In this document: positions 1 through 7,557 of the stretch, one piece after another
How the letters are laid out: each line of letters starts with the position of its first letter
How positions within the stretch are numbered: position 1 is the first letter of the stretch
Assembly: GCA_048569615.1 (NCBI GenBank)
Contig: JBLIRK010000041.1
Location: forward strand, 1-26,906
Direction: 5' to 3'
Origin: JAYEPK01 sp048569615
Lineage (GTDB): Archaea; Thermoplasmatota; Penumbrarchaeia; Penumbrarchaeales; Penumbrarchaeaceae
Length of the DNA stretch: 26,906 nt
Position numbers and translations under genes: made by a program
Notes under the pieces: model-generated
The model's database searches: none
What the model was told of the DNA's origin: nothing
What the model saw: only the letters and a program-made list of their open reading frames with translations

Positions 1-228
1 GAGGAGAGGGACATGCTCATCCTCCGGGAGGTGCCCGATATACTGGTGACGGGACATGTACATAGATTCGGCGTCTCGGACCACAGGGGGGTGTGCATGG
101 TCCAGGCGGGGACATGGCAAACCCAGACGGATTTCCAGAAGATGATGAACTTCAAACCCCAGCCCGCGAAGATGGCCGTCGTGGAACTGGACCTTCCGAA
201 CTCGATGCACCGGTGGGAGCTCACCTGA
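1..228 (+). CDS. polB: DNA polymerase D small subunit (DP1), 3' end only
   Basis: This is the last 75 codons of a gene that enters from the left edge. The visible peptide carries the closing part of a calcineurin-like phosphoesterase fold: a G-H-V-H metal-binding motif (residues 18-21 of the visible piece), then an A-G-T-W-Q-T-Q-T-x-F-Q stretch and an N-F-K-P-Q-P segment. That combination matches the end of archaeal DP1 proteins. DP1 is the proofreading 3'-5' exonuclease subunit of the replicative polymerase PolD, which works with the large subunit DP2 in the cytoplasm. The gene ends in TGA and runs into the 3' end of argF on the other strand with an 8-bp overlap. No start or upstream signal is in the window. 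Identification is from motif recall and is strong; the symbol follows common archaeal usage. Confidence 0.88.
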   Translation, partial: EERDMLILREVPDILVTGHVHRFGVSDHRGVCMVQAGTWQTQTDFQKMMNFKPQPAKMAVVELDLPNSMHRWELT

Positions 229-1144
229 GGCCGGCGAGCTTGATCATTATCGCTTTCTGCGCGTGCATCCGGTTCTCCGCTTCCTGGAATACTACTGACC
301 TTGTAGAATCCATAACCTCGTCGGTTACCTCCTGACCCCTGTGGGCAGGCAGGCAGTGCATGAAAACGGCCTCAGGTTTTGCTTTGGAGAAGAGCTCCCA
401 GTTCACCTGGTAGGGAGAGAATACCCTGCTCCTTTCCTCCTTTTCGGCCTCGTCTCCCATGGAAACCCAGGTATCGGTATAGACGGCATCTGCGTTCTCC
501 ACGGCCTCCGCAGGATCCCTGGCAACGGAGATCACCACACCGTTCTGACTCCCTATGGCCCGGGCTCTCTCGAGTATCTCACCGTCTGGATCGTAACCCT
601 TGGGAACGGCGGCCTTGACGTTCATTCCCAGAACAGCTCCACCCAGCATAAGGGAGTGAAGGACATTGTTGCCGTCGCCGACCCAGGCCAGGGTCTTACC
701 CTTCAGGTCTCCCATTACCTCGGTCATGGTCATGAAGTCCGCAACGGCCTGGCAGGGGTGCTCTATATCGTCCAATCCATTGATGACGGGCACATCGGAA
801 TGCCTGGCCAGTTCCTGGACGTTCCTGTTGTCGAAGGCCCGGTACATTATTATGTCCGCGAAGCGTGAGAGGACCTTTGCAACGTCGTGGACCGATTCCC
901 TCTTCCCTATCTGTATCTCTGTCGGGGAGAGGTAAAGGGAGGTTCCGCCCATCTGGTTGAAGCCTACCTCGAAGCTTACCCTTGTCCTCAGGCTTGGCTT
1001 CTCGAATATCATAGCCAGCGTTTTTCCCTGGAATGCGTTCTGCTCAAGCCCGTCGCTGTGCTCCCCTTTCATAACTATGGCGAGTTCGATGATGTTTTTT
1101 AGCTCGTCCTTGATGTCTAGGATGGAAATCAGATCTTTTTTCAA
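221..1144 (-). CDS. argF: Ornithine carbamoyltransferase
   Basis: Cytoplasmic enzyme that joins carbamoyl phosphate and ornithine to make citrulline in arginine synthesis. The 307 residues match the usual family length. Visible motifs in order are the carbamoyl-phosphate loop S-L-R-T-R (51-55, a variant of S-T-R-T-R), H-P-C-Q (129-132), the ornithine-specific D-T-W-V-S-M-G loop (224-230), and H-C-L-P (263-266). The S-M-G loop separates it from aspartate carbamoyltransferase. The start is TTG: the codon at 1142-1144 has a GGAG 8 nt upstream, and the peptide M-K-K-D-L-I-S begins where the family normally begins, with no in-frame ATG just upstream. A TATA-like CTATATAA at about 1188-1195 gives a predicted short leader of about 20 nt. 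No other arginine gene is adjacent; the downstream neighbour is convergent PolD. Confidence 0.95.
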   Translation of the reverse strand: MKKDLISILDIKDELKNIIELAIVMKGEHSDGLEQNAFQGKTLAMIFEKPSLRTRVSFEVGFNQMGGTSLYLSPTEIQIGKRESVHDVAKVLSRFADIIMYRAFDNRNVQELARHSDVPVINGLDDIEHPCQAVADFMTMTEVMGDLKGKTLAWVGDGNNVLHSLMLGGAVLGMNVKAAVPKGYDPDGEILERARAIGSQNGVVISVARDPAEAVENADAVYTDTWVSMGDEAEKEERSRVFSPYQVNWELFSKAKPEAVFMHCLPAHRGQEVTDEVMDSTRSVVFQEAENRMHAQKAIMIKLAGLR

Positions 1145-1185
1145 GGAACCAACTCCATGGGATTCGGCGCACCAAGAAACAACTC

Positions 1186-1195
1186 GGTTATATAG
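1186..1195 (-). promoter_or_regulatory. TATA box for argF
   Basis: On the minus strand this reads CTATATAACC, a good archaeal TATA element. Transcription starting about 26 bp downstream would begin near 1165 and give a leader of about 20 nt. That leader holds the GGAG (1153-1156) preceding the TTG start. Confidence 0.5.
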
Positions 1196-1225
1196 ATTTG
1201 CTCATTCTGACGGTTTCAGCCCAAT

Positions 1226-1236
1226 AAATATATTTA
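1226..1236 (+). promoter_or_regulatory. Palindromic TATA element
   Basis: AAATATATTTA is AT-rich and self-complementary over its first ten bases, so it could work in either direction. In the plus direction a start 26 bp beyond its centre falls near 1257, exactly at the first base of the dyad 1258-1284. It is far from either coding start, which suggests a separate short transcript or an upstream argF promoter. Confidence 0.35.
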
Positions 1237-1257
1237 GATTGAGAACTCTTACCATAT

Positions 1258-1284
1258 GTTGTATGGATCATCGCCCCATACAAC
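1258..1284. repeat. Perfect dyad, 9-bp arms
   Basis: GTTGTATGG (1258-1266) and its exact reverse complement CCATACAAC (1276-1284) are separated by 9 bases. It lies in the divergent argF/HTH-regulator intergenic region. It could be an RNA hairpin at the 5' end of a transcript, or a DNA operator. The arm resembles that of the next dyad (GTTGCAGGG, 7 of 9 identical), which favours a shared half-site. Confidence 0.6.
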
Positions 1285-1300
1285 TCGCTATACGAACTAC

Positions 1301-1377
1301 GTTGCAGGGGAGTAGCTGTTTCTTAGGTGTATCACTCCAATATGCTGAACAATCCTCTCTTCCGAGACCCCTGCAAC
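1301..1377. repeat. Perfect long-range dyad, 10-bp arms
   Basis: GTTGCAGGGG (1301-1310) pairs exactly with CCCCTGCAAC (1368-1377). The 57-nt interior ends in a 4-bp hairpin with a TTCC loop (1356-1367) that abuts the right arm. A 10-bp perfect match at this distance is not expected by chance in so short a region. It is followed by CACTCCTTTTT. Confidence 0.6.
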
Positions 1378-1395
1378 ACTCCTTTTTGTACTAAC

Positions 1396-1404
1396 AATAT
1401 ATAG
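1396..1404 (+). promoter_or_regulatory. TATA box of the HTH regulator gene
   Basis: AATATATAG, with its centre about 32 bp before the ATG at 1432. The predicted transcript begins within a few bases of the start codon. There is no Shine-Dalgarno motif, so the gene is probably leaderless or nearly so. Confidence 0.5.
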
Positions 1405-1431
1405 TCTTTACACCATGGCATTTCCGAGAGA

Positions 1432-2394
1432 ATGGCCCGCATAGAGGATCTCCTGAAGGATGTTCAGAAGGTAATGGGAAAGGCCGGATTCGAATATTTC
1501 GGCGTAAGAGCGGGGACAGGCCAGAGCTTCGACATGGTCTCCAGAAGGGAGGAAAGACTGCTGGTGATGAAGCTAATCATGGACCGCAATGATCTATCAT
1601 CTGTGATGGCCAATGAGATGTTGGCTCTTTCCAGAGTGTTAAAAGCTTCACCCCTGATCATAATCCCCTCACGCAACGAGGTAGCCCAGTTCCACGATGG
1701 AGTGCTATATATCAGACTTGGAATTCCGTTGATGACTTTCAATACGCTGTTCGATCACATGATCGAGGAGATCCCCCCTATGGTCTACGAAGGCCACGGT
1801 GGATTCTTCGTTTCCATCGACGGGGATCGGCTGAGGGCCAGGAGGGAGGAGTTGAAGATATCATTGGGAGCCCTTGCGGACAAGGTGCATGTGTCCCGCA
1901 AAGCGATCCAGATGTACGAATCGGGGATGGGTGCCGATATAGAAACGGCAATCGATATCGAATCCGTACTCCATACCAAATTGATTCGGTCTCTTGATCC
2001 CTTCTCCTACAGCGACGAGCTTCAGAACATCAGGGACGGATATCAGCTCATGGAGGGAATGAAGAAGGAGGTGATACAGCACCTTGACTCCCTTGGTATG
2101 GAGGTCATACCGACGGAGAGCTGCCCTTTCGATGCCCTGGCAAAAGGAAAGGACGACCTGATCATCACTTCAATAAGCGGCAAAGATCGGGGGTTGAAGG
2201 AAAAAGCTGTCGACCTGGCAAGCATGGGAAGGATAACCGGCGGGGAATCGGTCTTCATCATGGCGGATAATGCGAGAAGGAGAAACATCGACGGTGTGCC
2301 GGTTCTTGGCCTGAAGGAGGTCCGGAGAACAACGGACATCGACCGGCTGGTGTCCCTAATCAGGGAGCGGACGAACCGGAGGGGCCGCTATTAA
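1432..2394 (+). CDS. Archaeal HTH-type transcriptional regulator (COG1395-like)
   Basis: A 320-residue cytoplasmic protein that matches in length and layout the conserved archaeal family annotated as putative HTH-type transcriptional regulatory protein. Residues about 1-125 form an N-terminal domain with alternating hydrophobic strands (for example L-I-I-I-P-S-R). Residues about 133-187 are a Cro/C1-type helix-turn-helix, beginning L-R-A-R-R-E-E-L-K, with the recognition segment V-S-R-K-A-I-Q-M-Y-E-S-G. The C-terminal half (about 200-315) contains a segment with an I-I-T-S-I-S-G-K pattern and is conserved in the family but not assigned a function. The ATG at 1432 sits about 32 bp from a TATA box centre and lacks a Shine-Dalgarno site. 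The dyads just upstream (1258-1377) are candidates for its own operator. Its targets are not known to me. Confidence 0.85.
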   Translation: MARIEDLLKDVQKVMGKAGFEYFGVRAGTGQSFDMVSRREERLLVMKLIMDRNDLSSVMANEMLALSRVLKASPLIIIPSRNEVAQFHDGVLYIRLGIPLMTFNTLFDHMIEEIPPMVYEGHGGFFVSIDGDRLRARREELKISLGALADKVHVSRKAIQMYESGMGADIETAIDIESVLHTKLIRSLDPFSYSDELQNIRDGYQLMEGMKKEVIQHLDSLGMEVIPTESCPFDALAKGKDDLIITSISGKDRGLKEKAVDLASMGRITGGESVFIMADNARRRNIDGVPVLGLKEVRRTTDIDRLVSLIRERTNRRGRY

Positions 2395-2423
2395 TCGCCT
2401 CGACCGTAGCCAGGGAACATAAG

Positions 2424-2431
2424 TTTAAATA
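2424..2431 (+). promoter_or_regulatory. TATA box of the beta-helix surface protein gene
   Basis: TTTAAATA, centred about 26 bp before the ATG at 2454, the spacing expected for a leaderless archaeal transcript. No ribosome-binding motif lies between them. Confidence 0.6.
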
Positions 2432-2453
2432 ATGACCTCCCCACTTAATAACG

Positions 2454-5400
2454 ATGAAAATCTCCCGACCCCTGATTCTCCAGTTAGTCACGCTCATTTT
2501 CCTCATTGCCGGTGGATCGTTTCCTGCGATGACAGCGGGGCAGGACTCACCCTCAGGGAGCATCATAATCGACGGTGAGGCATCTCTTACAACTTCACCC
2601 TACGTCAGATCAGGGCTGGGAACCCAGGGAGACCCGTACATCATCTCGGATTACGACATGACAGCCTATGATATCCAGATAAAGAACACTACCTCCTATG
2701 TCATTGTCCGGAACGTAACATTCTCCCAGGCAGGTTCCTGGGCGATCTATCTCTATAACTCCAGGAACGTTATTCTGGACAACATCTCCTGTAGCTCAAG
2801 GAGCAGTTTCCTCTATTCCTATAATTGCAGGAATATCCTAGTGGCGGATTCTGATATCTCGAACATCGGCTCCTCCGGGAACTGCGTGGAGGTCGTTAAC
2901 GGTATCAGCGTGACTATCCAGGATACGCAATTCATCGGAAATCCAAGCTCGTATGGGGCACCAATAGATTTCAACAACCAAGGGTCCGGTCACGTCATCA
3001 GAAGATGCCGGCTGGAAAAGGTCGATTATACCGACGGGCGTTTTGCCGATACGGGCGATATCAACAACAATACCTTCGTCAATGCCACCGTTGAGATTGT
3101 TGACGGGAATCTAGGTGGCTCCATCAGCGACAACACATTCATCCATTCCACGGGGAACAATCTTGAGATCACCACAAGCTACAGGCTCACCATAGAGAGG
3201 AACTATTTCGAAGCGCCCATGGAGAGTGGAATATACTATGATACTATGGCTTGGCAGTCGAATAGCAACAGGGGATGGATAGCGTACAACATTTTCGAAT
3301 CCTGCAAATGGGGGATAAGGGCGAAGAACGACTACTTCACAAGGATAACGTATACGGACTTCCACCACAATTATTTCAGCAACTGCACTGATTATGCAAT
3401 TGAGCTGAACTGGGCTTATTATAATAGAGCTTGGATGAACATATTCTACAACAACGCCGGAACGGGGGACTCTGGAGGCGGCTCCCAGGTCCAACAGAAC
3501 GCAGTGGCAGCGGTATACGAGAACAAATGGACCGTGGACGGCAAGGGCAATTTCTGGGCGAACCACAGGACACCCGACAGAAACAATGACGGTTTCGTTG
3601 ACGTGAATTATACCATATCATCCGGCGGTTTGGACACGAGGCCATTCACAAATCCCTACTTCGATACGGAGCGGCCAGATGTTAAGATCCTAAATCCGTC
3701 AGGTCCTTATTCAGCAATATCCTACGTGAGATCCCGGTGGGAAGCAGGCGACAGGAACTCCGGATTGGACAGCTTGGAGCTCTCCCTCGATGAGGGTGAG
3801 TGGGTCGATGTCACTCACAAGACGCACCACAGCCTTTTCCTGAAGAAAGGCCTGCATACCATTTCCATGAAAGCGAAGGATAAGGCAGGGTTGTATAATA
3901 TCACCTCAAGGGAAGTAATGGTGAACGAGACAAGGGATCTTCTCTTCTGGGAGGAGCCGGAGGACGGGGAGTATTATTCCCGCTCGACCATCAGGTTCGA
4001 ATGGTCGGTCAAGGAATATTTCCTGCCTGTGAATCAGACCCTGAGGATTGACGGGAACGCCACATACCTGTCCACTGCCGCCAGAGTGCTCACAAAGGAT
4101 CTGGAGGAAGGGGAGCATCATGTTGATATAATCGTCAGGGACGATGACGATCTTGAGTTCGCAAAGGGATTGGACATCATCGTGGACATATCACCCCCCG
4201 AGATAATTGTCCACTCTCCACTTGACGGGGCCGTCTATTCCAACGATTACATCCGCTTCGACTTCGAGGTCACGGATAATTTCGAACTTCAGAATGTGGA
4301 ATTCAATTTCAACAACGGAGCGGGCTGGATAGACAAGACAGGTTTCACCGAGTTCTCGGAGCTGCTCTCCTCCGGATTGAACACGGTTTTCATCAAAGCC
4401 ACGGATGCCGCCGGACTAGTGACCAACAGGACCCTTCAATTCCGGCTGGGGGGAGATACGGGTCTGGAAATAATCACACCCCTGAACGGCCTGGTGACAA
4501 AGGATTCATCGGTCGCCTTTTCTTGGGATTACAATGGGACCTTTCAGTGGGAGAGGTCCATTCTCAAGGTGGGCAGAACGGGGATCTTCGAGGACATATT
4601 TGGTGCCAAGGAATGGCAGATCAATCTGCCCTCGGAGGGAGAATACCCCATAATACTGAGGCTCGAGGACATTTACGAGAATTATCTTGAAACGGGGATA
4701 ACGATATACCGCGACATAAGACCCCCTCTTGTCAATTTCGTTGACCTCGAGGATGGCCAGATATTGAACAGCGGAACCGTTGATCTGAGATGGAGAGCTC
4801 TGGACGGATCCGGTTTTCCAGTTGTATCCTACGAGCTCAGGATCGACGGCGGCCCATGGGAGGACCAGGGAAACAGGACTGGGAAGATCCTTATGATCAT
4901 CGATGGTGAACACAGGCTCGGTTTGAAGGCCACGGACAGAGCCGGAAATACCGGGCAGATCGAGATCGTCATATTCATTGATACCATATCGCCGGAGATT
5001 GAAATGATCGCTCCGTCCGACGGCCAATTCCTAAACGATCCCCAGGTGGAGTTCAGATGGGAGGTCCAGGACAATGTGGAGCTCAGCAATGTGACCCTGG
5101 TGATAGACGGGACAAGGATCATCGATGTTACTGGCACCAAGGTCAAGACAACCACGATACAGGGACAGGGTTACCATATTGTCGATCTGATCGCCTTTGA
5201 CAAGGCAGGGAACTCTGCCACGGTCAGTATCCGACTACTCCTGGATATCAAACCCCCCTCACTTTTTTGGGATGACCAGCCGATCGGATACACAAACGAT
5301 CCGAATCTGAGGCTGATTTGGATCCTATCCGATGAGTTCGGAATTTCCAACATCACGGTTGAATACGGGGACAGAACGCTGTACCCCCCCTTGAACTCAT

Positions 5401-6452
5401 CCTACGTTGATCTCGTCCTCGAAGACGGCAATTATACGTTCACCGTCACTGCCATCGATCTTGTCGGGAACACGGCCCAGATCCTCTACAGGAGCAACGA
5501 GAAGCTCGTGGTCGATCGGACACCACCGGAGGTGCTGATCGATACTGCCGCTTCTGTTGTATATTTTGCGAGAGCCACACTGTACTGGATAGCCAGGGAC
5601 GGCACGTCCGGAATAGATAACATCTCTATAAAACTGGACGACGGGGAGTTCGAGAACATAGGAACGAGAAAGACTTTCGCCTACGAGAACCTGCCAAGGG
5701 GCGAGCATACGGTCACGGTCCAGGCCGTTGACAGGTGCGGCAACATAAATTTCGATACATGGACTTTTACCATTTTCGCCGGTATCGGGGACGAGGGTGA
5801 AGGTGAGGAAGGAATACCCTTCACTGCCTGGATGGCCATCATAATCGTCGGCGTCCTCCTCCTCTTCCTGGTCCTTGGTGTCATAATCTCAAGGACCAGA
5901 TCCCGGGAGAAAACGAAGATCATACAGGTGAACAAACCGAAGAAGATAGGCTTCCATCTGCCATCGTCTCCTCCTCCGGCTACGGTTCCGTTGTCTCCAG
6001 GTGAGGTTCCCATGGACCTGCCTTCCGCATCATATCCGAGAGTTGAAGAGACCGAGGAAGGTTCGGGATATATCAGGCCCGAAAGGAAGAAGAAGAAAGA
6101 TCCGAAGATCCAGGAGGAGCGCGTACCGGACCAGGGGATAGCCGAGGAGGCTCCGGAACCAGGCCCGGCAGGAGCTGGGGAGCCTGAAGTTGATACCGGC
6201 CACTACGAACCTCCTCCTGATCTCGAAGGGGAAGAGGAGACTCAAGAGATTGAGGAGGATCAGGTTGAGCCTCCGGACCTGGAAGAAGTTACCGCAACCG
6301 GCCCTCAGCCACCGGCCCCGGGAGAGCTCGACGAGGTCCCGCTATGGGATGAGGATGAGATCGAGGATTGGCCTCCCGAAGGGGATAAAGGCGGCGGAGG
6401 GGAGGAAGAGATGGAGGAGTTGGAGGAGCTGGAAGACTGGGACGAGGATTGA
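2454..6452 (+). CDS. Membrane-anchored surface protein: beta-helix plus eight Ig-like repeats
   Basis: A 1332-residue exported protein, not tied to a named gene. A signal peptide (about 1-27) precedes a NosD-like right-handed beta-helix (about 40-395), recognisable from G-D-P-Y-I-I-S and recurrent N-V-T-F, N-N-T-F and R-N-Y-F turns. From about 403 to 1115 there are eight Ig-like units of about 88 residues. They start with P-P-E/D-x-x-x-x-x-P-x-D-G and end with A-x-D-x-A-G-N, as in bacterial and archaeal Ig-like repeats. A single membrane helix (about 1122-1146) is followed by S-R-T-R-S-R-E-K, placing the C-terminus inside. The last ~185 residues are a Pro/Glu/Asp-rich cytoplasmic tail. At least 15 N-x-S/T sequons lie in the ectodomain, so it is a likely N-glycoprotein. 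The ATG fits a leaderless promoter. Carbohydrate binding, adhesion or sensing are possible; nothing in the sequence decides between them. Confidence 0.85.
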   Translation: MKISRPLILQLVTLIFLIAGGSFPAMTAGQDSPSGSIIIDGEASLTTSPYVRSGLGTQGDPYIISDYDMTAYDIQIKNTTSYVIVRNVTFSQAGSWAIYLYNSRNVILDNISCSSRSSFLYSYNCRNILVADSDISNIGSSGNCVEVVNGISVTIQDTQFIGNPSSYGAPIDFNNQGSGHVIRRCRLEKVDYTDGRFADTGDINNNTFVNATVEIVDGNLGGSISDNTFIHSTGNNLEITTSYRLTIERNYFEAPMESGIYYDTMAWQSNSNRGWIAYNIFESCKWGIRAKNDYFTRITYTDFHHNYFSNCTDYAIELNWAYYNRAWMNIFYNNAGTGDSGGGSQVQQNAVAAVYENKWTVDGKGNFWANHRTPDRNNDGFVDVNYTISSGGLDTRPFTNPYFDTERPDVKILNPSGPYSAISYVRSRWEAGDRNSGLDSLELSLDEGEWVDVTHKTHHSLFLKKGLHTISMKAKDKAGLYNITSREVMVNETRDLLFWEEPEDGEYYSRSTIRFEWSVKEYFLPVNQTLRIDGNATYLSTAARVLTKDLEEGEHHVDIIVRDDDDLEFAKGLDIIVDISPPEIIVHSPLDGAVYSNDYIRFDFEVTDNFELQNVEFNFNNGAGWIDKTGFTEFSELLSSGLNTVFIKATDAAGLVTNRTLQFRLGGDTGLEIITPLNGLVTKDSSVAFSWDYNGTFQWERSILKVGRTGIFEDIFGAKEWQINLPSEGEYPIILRLEDIYENYLETGITIYRDIRPPLVNFVDLEDGQILNSGTVDLRWRALDGSGFPVVSYELRIDGGPWEDQGNRTGKILMIIDGEHRLGLKATDRAGNTGQIEIVIFIDTISPEIEMIAPSDGQFLNDPQVEFRWEVQDNVELSNVTLVIDGTRIIDVTGTKVKTTTIQGQGYHIVDLIAFDKAGNSATVSIRLLLDIKPPSLFWDDQPIGYTNDPNLRLIWILSDEFGISNITVEYGDRTLYPPLNSSYVDLVLEDGNYTFTVTAIDLVGNTAQILYRSNEKLVVDRTPPEVLIDTAASVVYFARATLYWIARDGTSGIDNISIKLDDGEFENIGTRKTFAYENLPRGEHTVTVQAVDRCGNINFDTWTFTIFAGIGDEGEGEEGIPFTAWMAIIIVGVLLLFLVLGVIISRTRSREKTKIIQVNKPKKIGFHLPSSPPPATVPLSPGEVPMDLPSASYPRVEETEEGSGYIRPERKKKKDPKIQEERVPDQGIAEEAPEPGPAGAGEPEVDTGHYEPPPDLEGEEETQEIEEDQVEPPDLEEVTATGPQPPAPGELDEVPLWDEDEIEDWPPEGDKGGGGEEEMEELEELEDWDED

Positions 6453-6479
6453 GAACCCCTTGAATGATCGAGAGTTGAT

Positions 6480-6503
6480 TAGACAATGTTGAAATAGACA
6501 ATG
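6480..6503 (+). repeat. Direct repeat upstream of the YitT-like gene
   Basis: TAGACAATG occurs at 6480-6488 and again at 6495-6503, a 15-bp period. Both copies contain an ATG. The first ATG opens a four-codon frame; the second (6501) is in frame with the YitT-like gene but has no ribosome-binding motif. This may be chance. Confidence 0.4.
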
Positions 6504-6525
6504 GACATCAACCCATCCCGTCCGG

Positions 6526-6534
6526 TAGGTGATC
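6526..6534 (+). promoter_or_regulatory. Full-length Shine-Dalgarno site deciding the YitT-like start
   Basis: AGGTGATCC is an uninterrupted 9-base match to the complement of the archaeal 16S rRNA 3' end. The core GGTG is 5 nt from the ATG at 6537. This supports 6537 over the earlier in-frame ATG at 6501. Confidence 0.6.
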
Positions 6535-6536
6535 CG

Positions 6537-7484
6537 ATGTCGTCCAAGGGAGGTCTTACAAAGCGTACCGGCTTCAGGATGGTCAAGGATTATTCCATAA
6601 TGATTGCAGGTTCCGTGCTGATGGCGCTTTCACTCCTGTGGTTCCTGGATCCCTACAAGATCTCCGCAGGGGGCATATCCGGCATTTCCATCATTTTGAG
6701 GAATGAATTCGGGCTCCCCCTCGGAGTGACGATGCTTGCGATGAACATCCCGCTGTTTCTGATGGGGATGAGATTTCTCGGGAAGCGTTTCGGCATACGC
6801 ACACTTTTCGGTTTCACGCTGTTCTCACTCTCCGTCGAGTTCATCGATAGGGTTGTATACGAAAGGATCATCCATTCCCATGCTTACCTGCTTTCAGATC
6901 CCTCGGATGTTGACATACTTCGGGACCTGGACCCTCTTCTCGCGGCCATCTTTGGAGGGGTGATGCTGGGGGCGGGATTGGGGCTCGTGTTCAGGGCCCA
7001 GGGCTCAACCGGAGGATCGGATATCATAGCCCAGATAGCTTCGAAATATAGGGTCCTAACCGCAGGGCAGGCATTCCTGGTATTCGATTTCCTCGTCATT
7101 TCCGCAGCGGCATTTGCTTTTGGTGGCATTGGATACGCACTTATAGGTTTCGTTGCCCTCTTCATATCGTCCAAGACCGTGGATGTTGTCGTGGAGGGAT
7201 TGGGAAATACGAAAGGTATCTATGTGATATCCGACCGATGGGATGTGATCAGGAAGCGGATCCTTTCGGAACTCGGAAGGGGTGTGACCATACTCCACGG
7301 ACAGGGTGGTTTCACCGGTAGGGACAAGGAAGTGATATTCTGCGTCCTTACGCGCAGGTCTATTTACAAAGCGAGGGAAATTGTCATTCAAGAGGACCCC
7401 GAAGCTTTTATGGTCATTTCTGACCTGCATGAGGTCTACGGCCTTGGGTTCAAACCGCAAAAGGAGCAGGAGACCCCGCTATAG
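6537..7484 (+). CDS. YitT-family membrane protein (DUF161 + DUF2179)
   Basis: Polytopic inner-membrane protein with a cytoplasmic C-terminal domain. It is 315 residues from the ATG at 6537, chosen for its strong Shine-Dalgarno site; the in-frame ATG at 6501 would add 12 residues. Hydrophobic segments run from about residue 18 to 210. They include the family-typical I-S-A-G-G-I-S-G-I-S-I-I-L and G-S-T-G-G-S-D-I-I-A-Q stretches, two copies of the glycine-rich pattern found in YitT proteins. The last ~90 residues (from G-N-T-K-G-I-Y-V-I-S) match DUF2179, a small alpha/beta domain. The physiological role of the family is not established; transport has been proposed but not shown. It follows the beta-helix gene on the same strand with no clear TATA box between, so co-transcription is possible. 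Confidence 0.85.
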   Translation: MSSKGGLTKRTGFRMVKDYSIMIAGSVLMALSLLWFLDPYKISAGGISGISIILRNEFGLPLGVTMLAMNIPLFLMGMRFLGKRFGIRTLFGFTLFSLSVEFIDRVVYERIIHSHAYLLSDPSDVDILRDLDPLLAAIFGGVMLGAGLGLVFRAQGSTGGSDIIAQIASKYRVLTAGQAFLVFDFLVISAAAFAFGGIGYALIGFVALFISSKTVDVVVEGLGNTKGIYVISDRWDVIRKRILSELGRGVTILHGQGGFTGRDKEVIFCVLTRRSIYKAREIVIQEDPEAFMVISDLHEVYGLGFKPQKEQETPL

Positions 7485-7523
7485 GTACGGGCAGCCTTGA
7501 GCCCAACACCCACCGGGACATAA

Positions 7524-7533
7524 ACCATATAAC
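7524..7533 (+). promoter_or_regulatory. TATA box of the DUF1616-DUF58 operon
   Basis: ACCATATAAC, centred about 29 bp before the ATG at 7558. The predicted transcript starts within a few bases of the ATG and there is no Shine-Dalgarno site, so the first gene of this operon appears leaderless. Confidence 0.5.
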
Positions 7534-7557
7534 CGTAATGGTCGGTAACTTTGCTCC

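Larger units (their letters stand above)
1258..1387 (+). ncRNA. Candidate structured small RNA (unassigned)
   Basis: A putative transcript of about 130 nt. It begins about 27 bp after the palindromic TATA element at 1226-1236. Its 5' hairpin has perfect 9-bp arms (1258-1266 with 1276-1284). A second stem of perfect 10 bp (GTTGCAGGGG 1301-1310 with CCCCTGCAAC 1368-1377) encloses 57 nt and contains a small T-C-T-C / G-A-G-A hairpin (1356-1367) stacked against it. A TTTTT run (1383-1387) follows, as archaeal transcripts often end. The next gene has its own TATA box after this point and looks leaderless, so this is unlikely to be its 5' UTR. It does not fold as a tRNA, and I recognise no known family. 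The same symmetry could instead be protein-binding DNA. Confidence 0.33.

Noticed and set aside
1301..1377. tRNA gene, because of a 77-nt span closed by complementary ends
   Set aside because: The closing stem is 10 bp rather than 7, there is no T-arm with a T-T-C-x-A-x-x-C loop, and no convincing D or anticodon arm. It is kept only as an unassigned structured element.
957..1394. A 145-codon plus-strand frame across the argF 5' end and intergenic region
   Set aside because: Half of it is antisense to argF, its peptide is low-complexity Leu/Ser-rich, and it crosses the dyads and the TATA elements.
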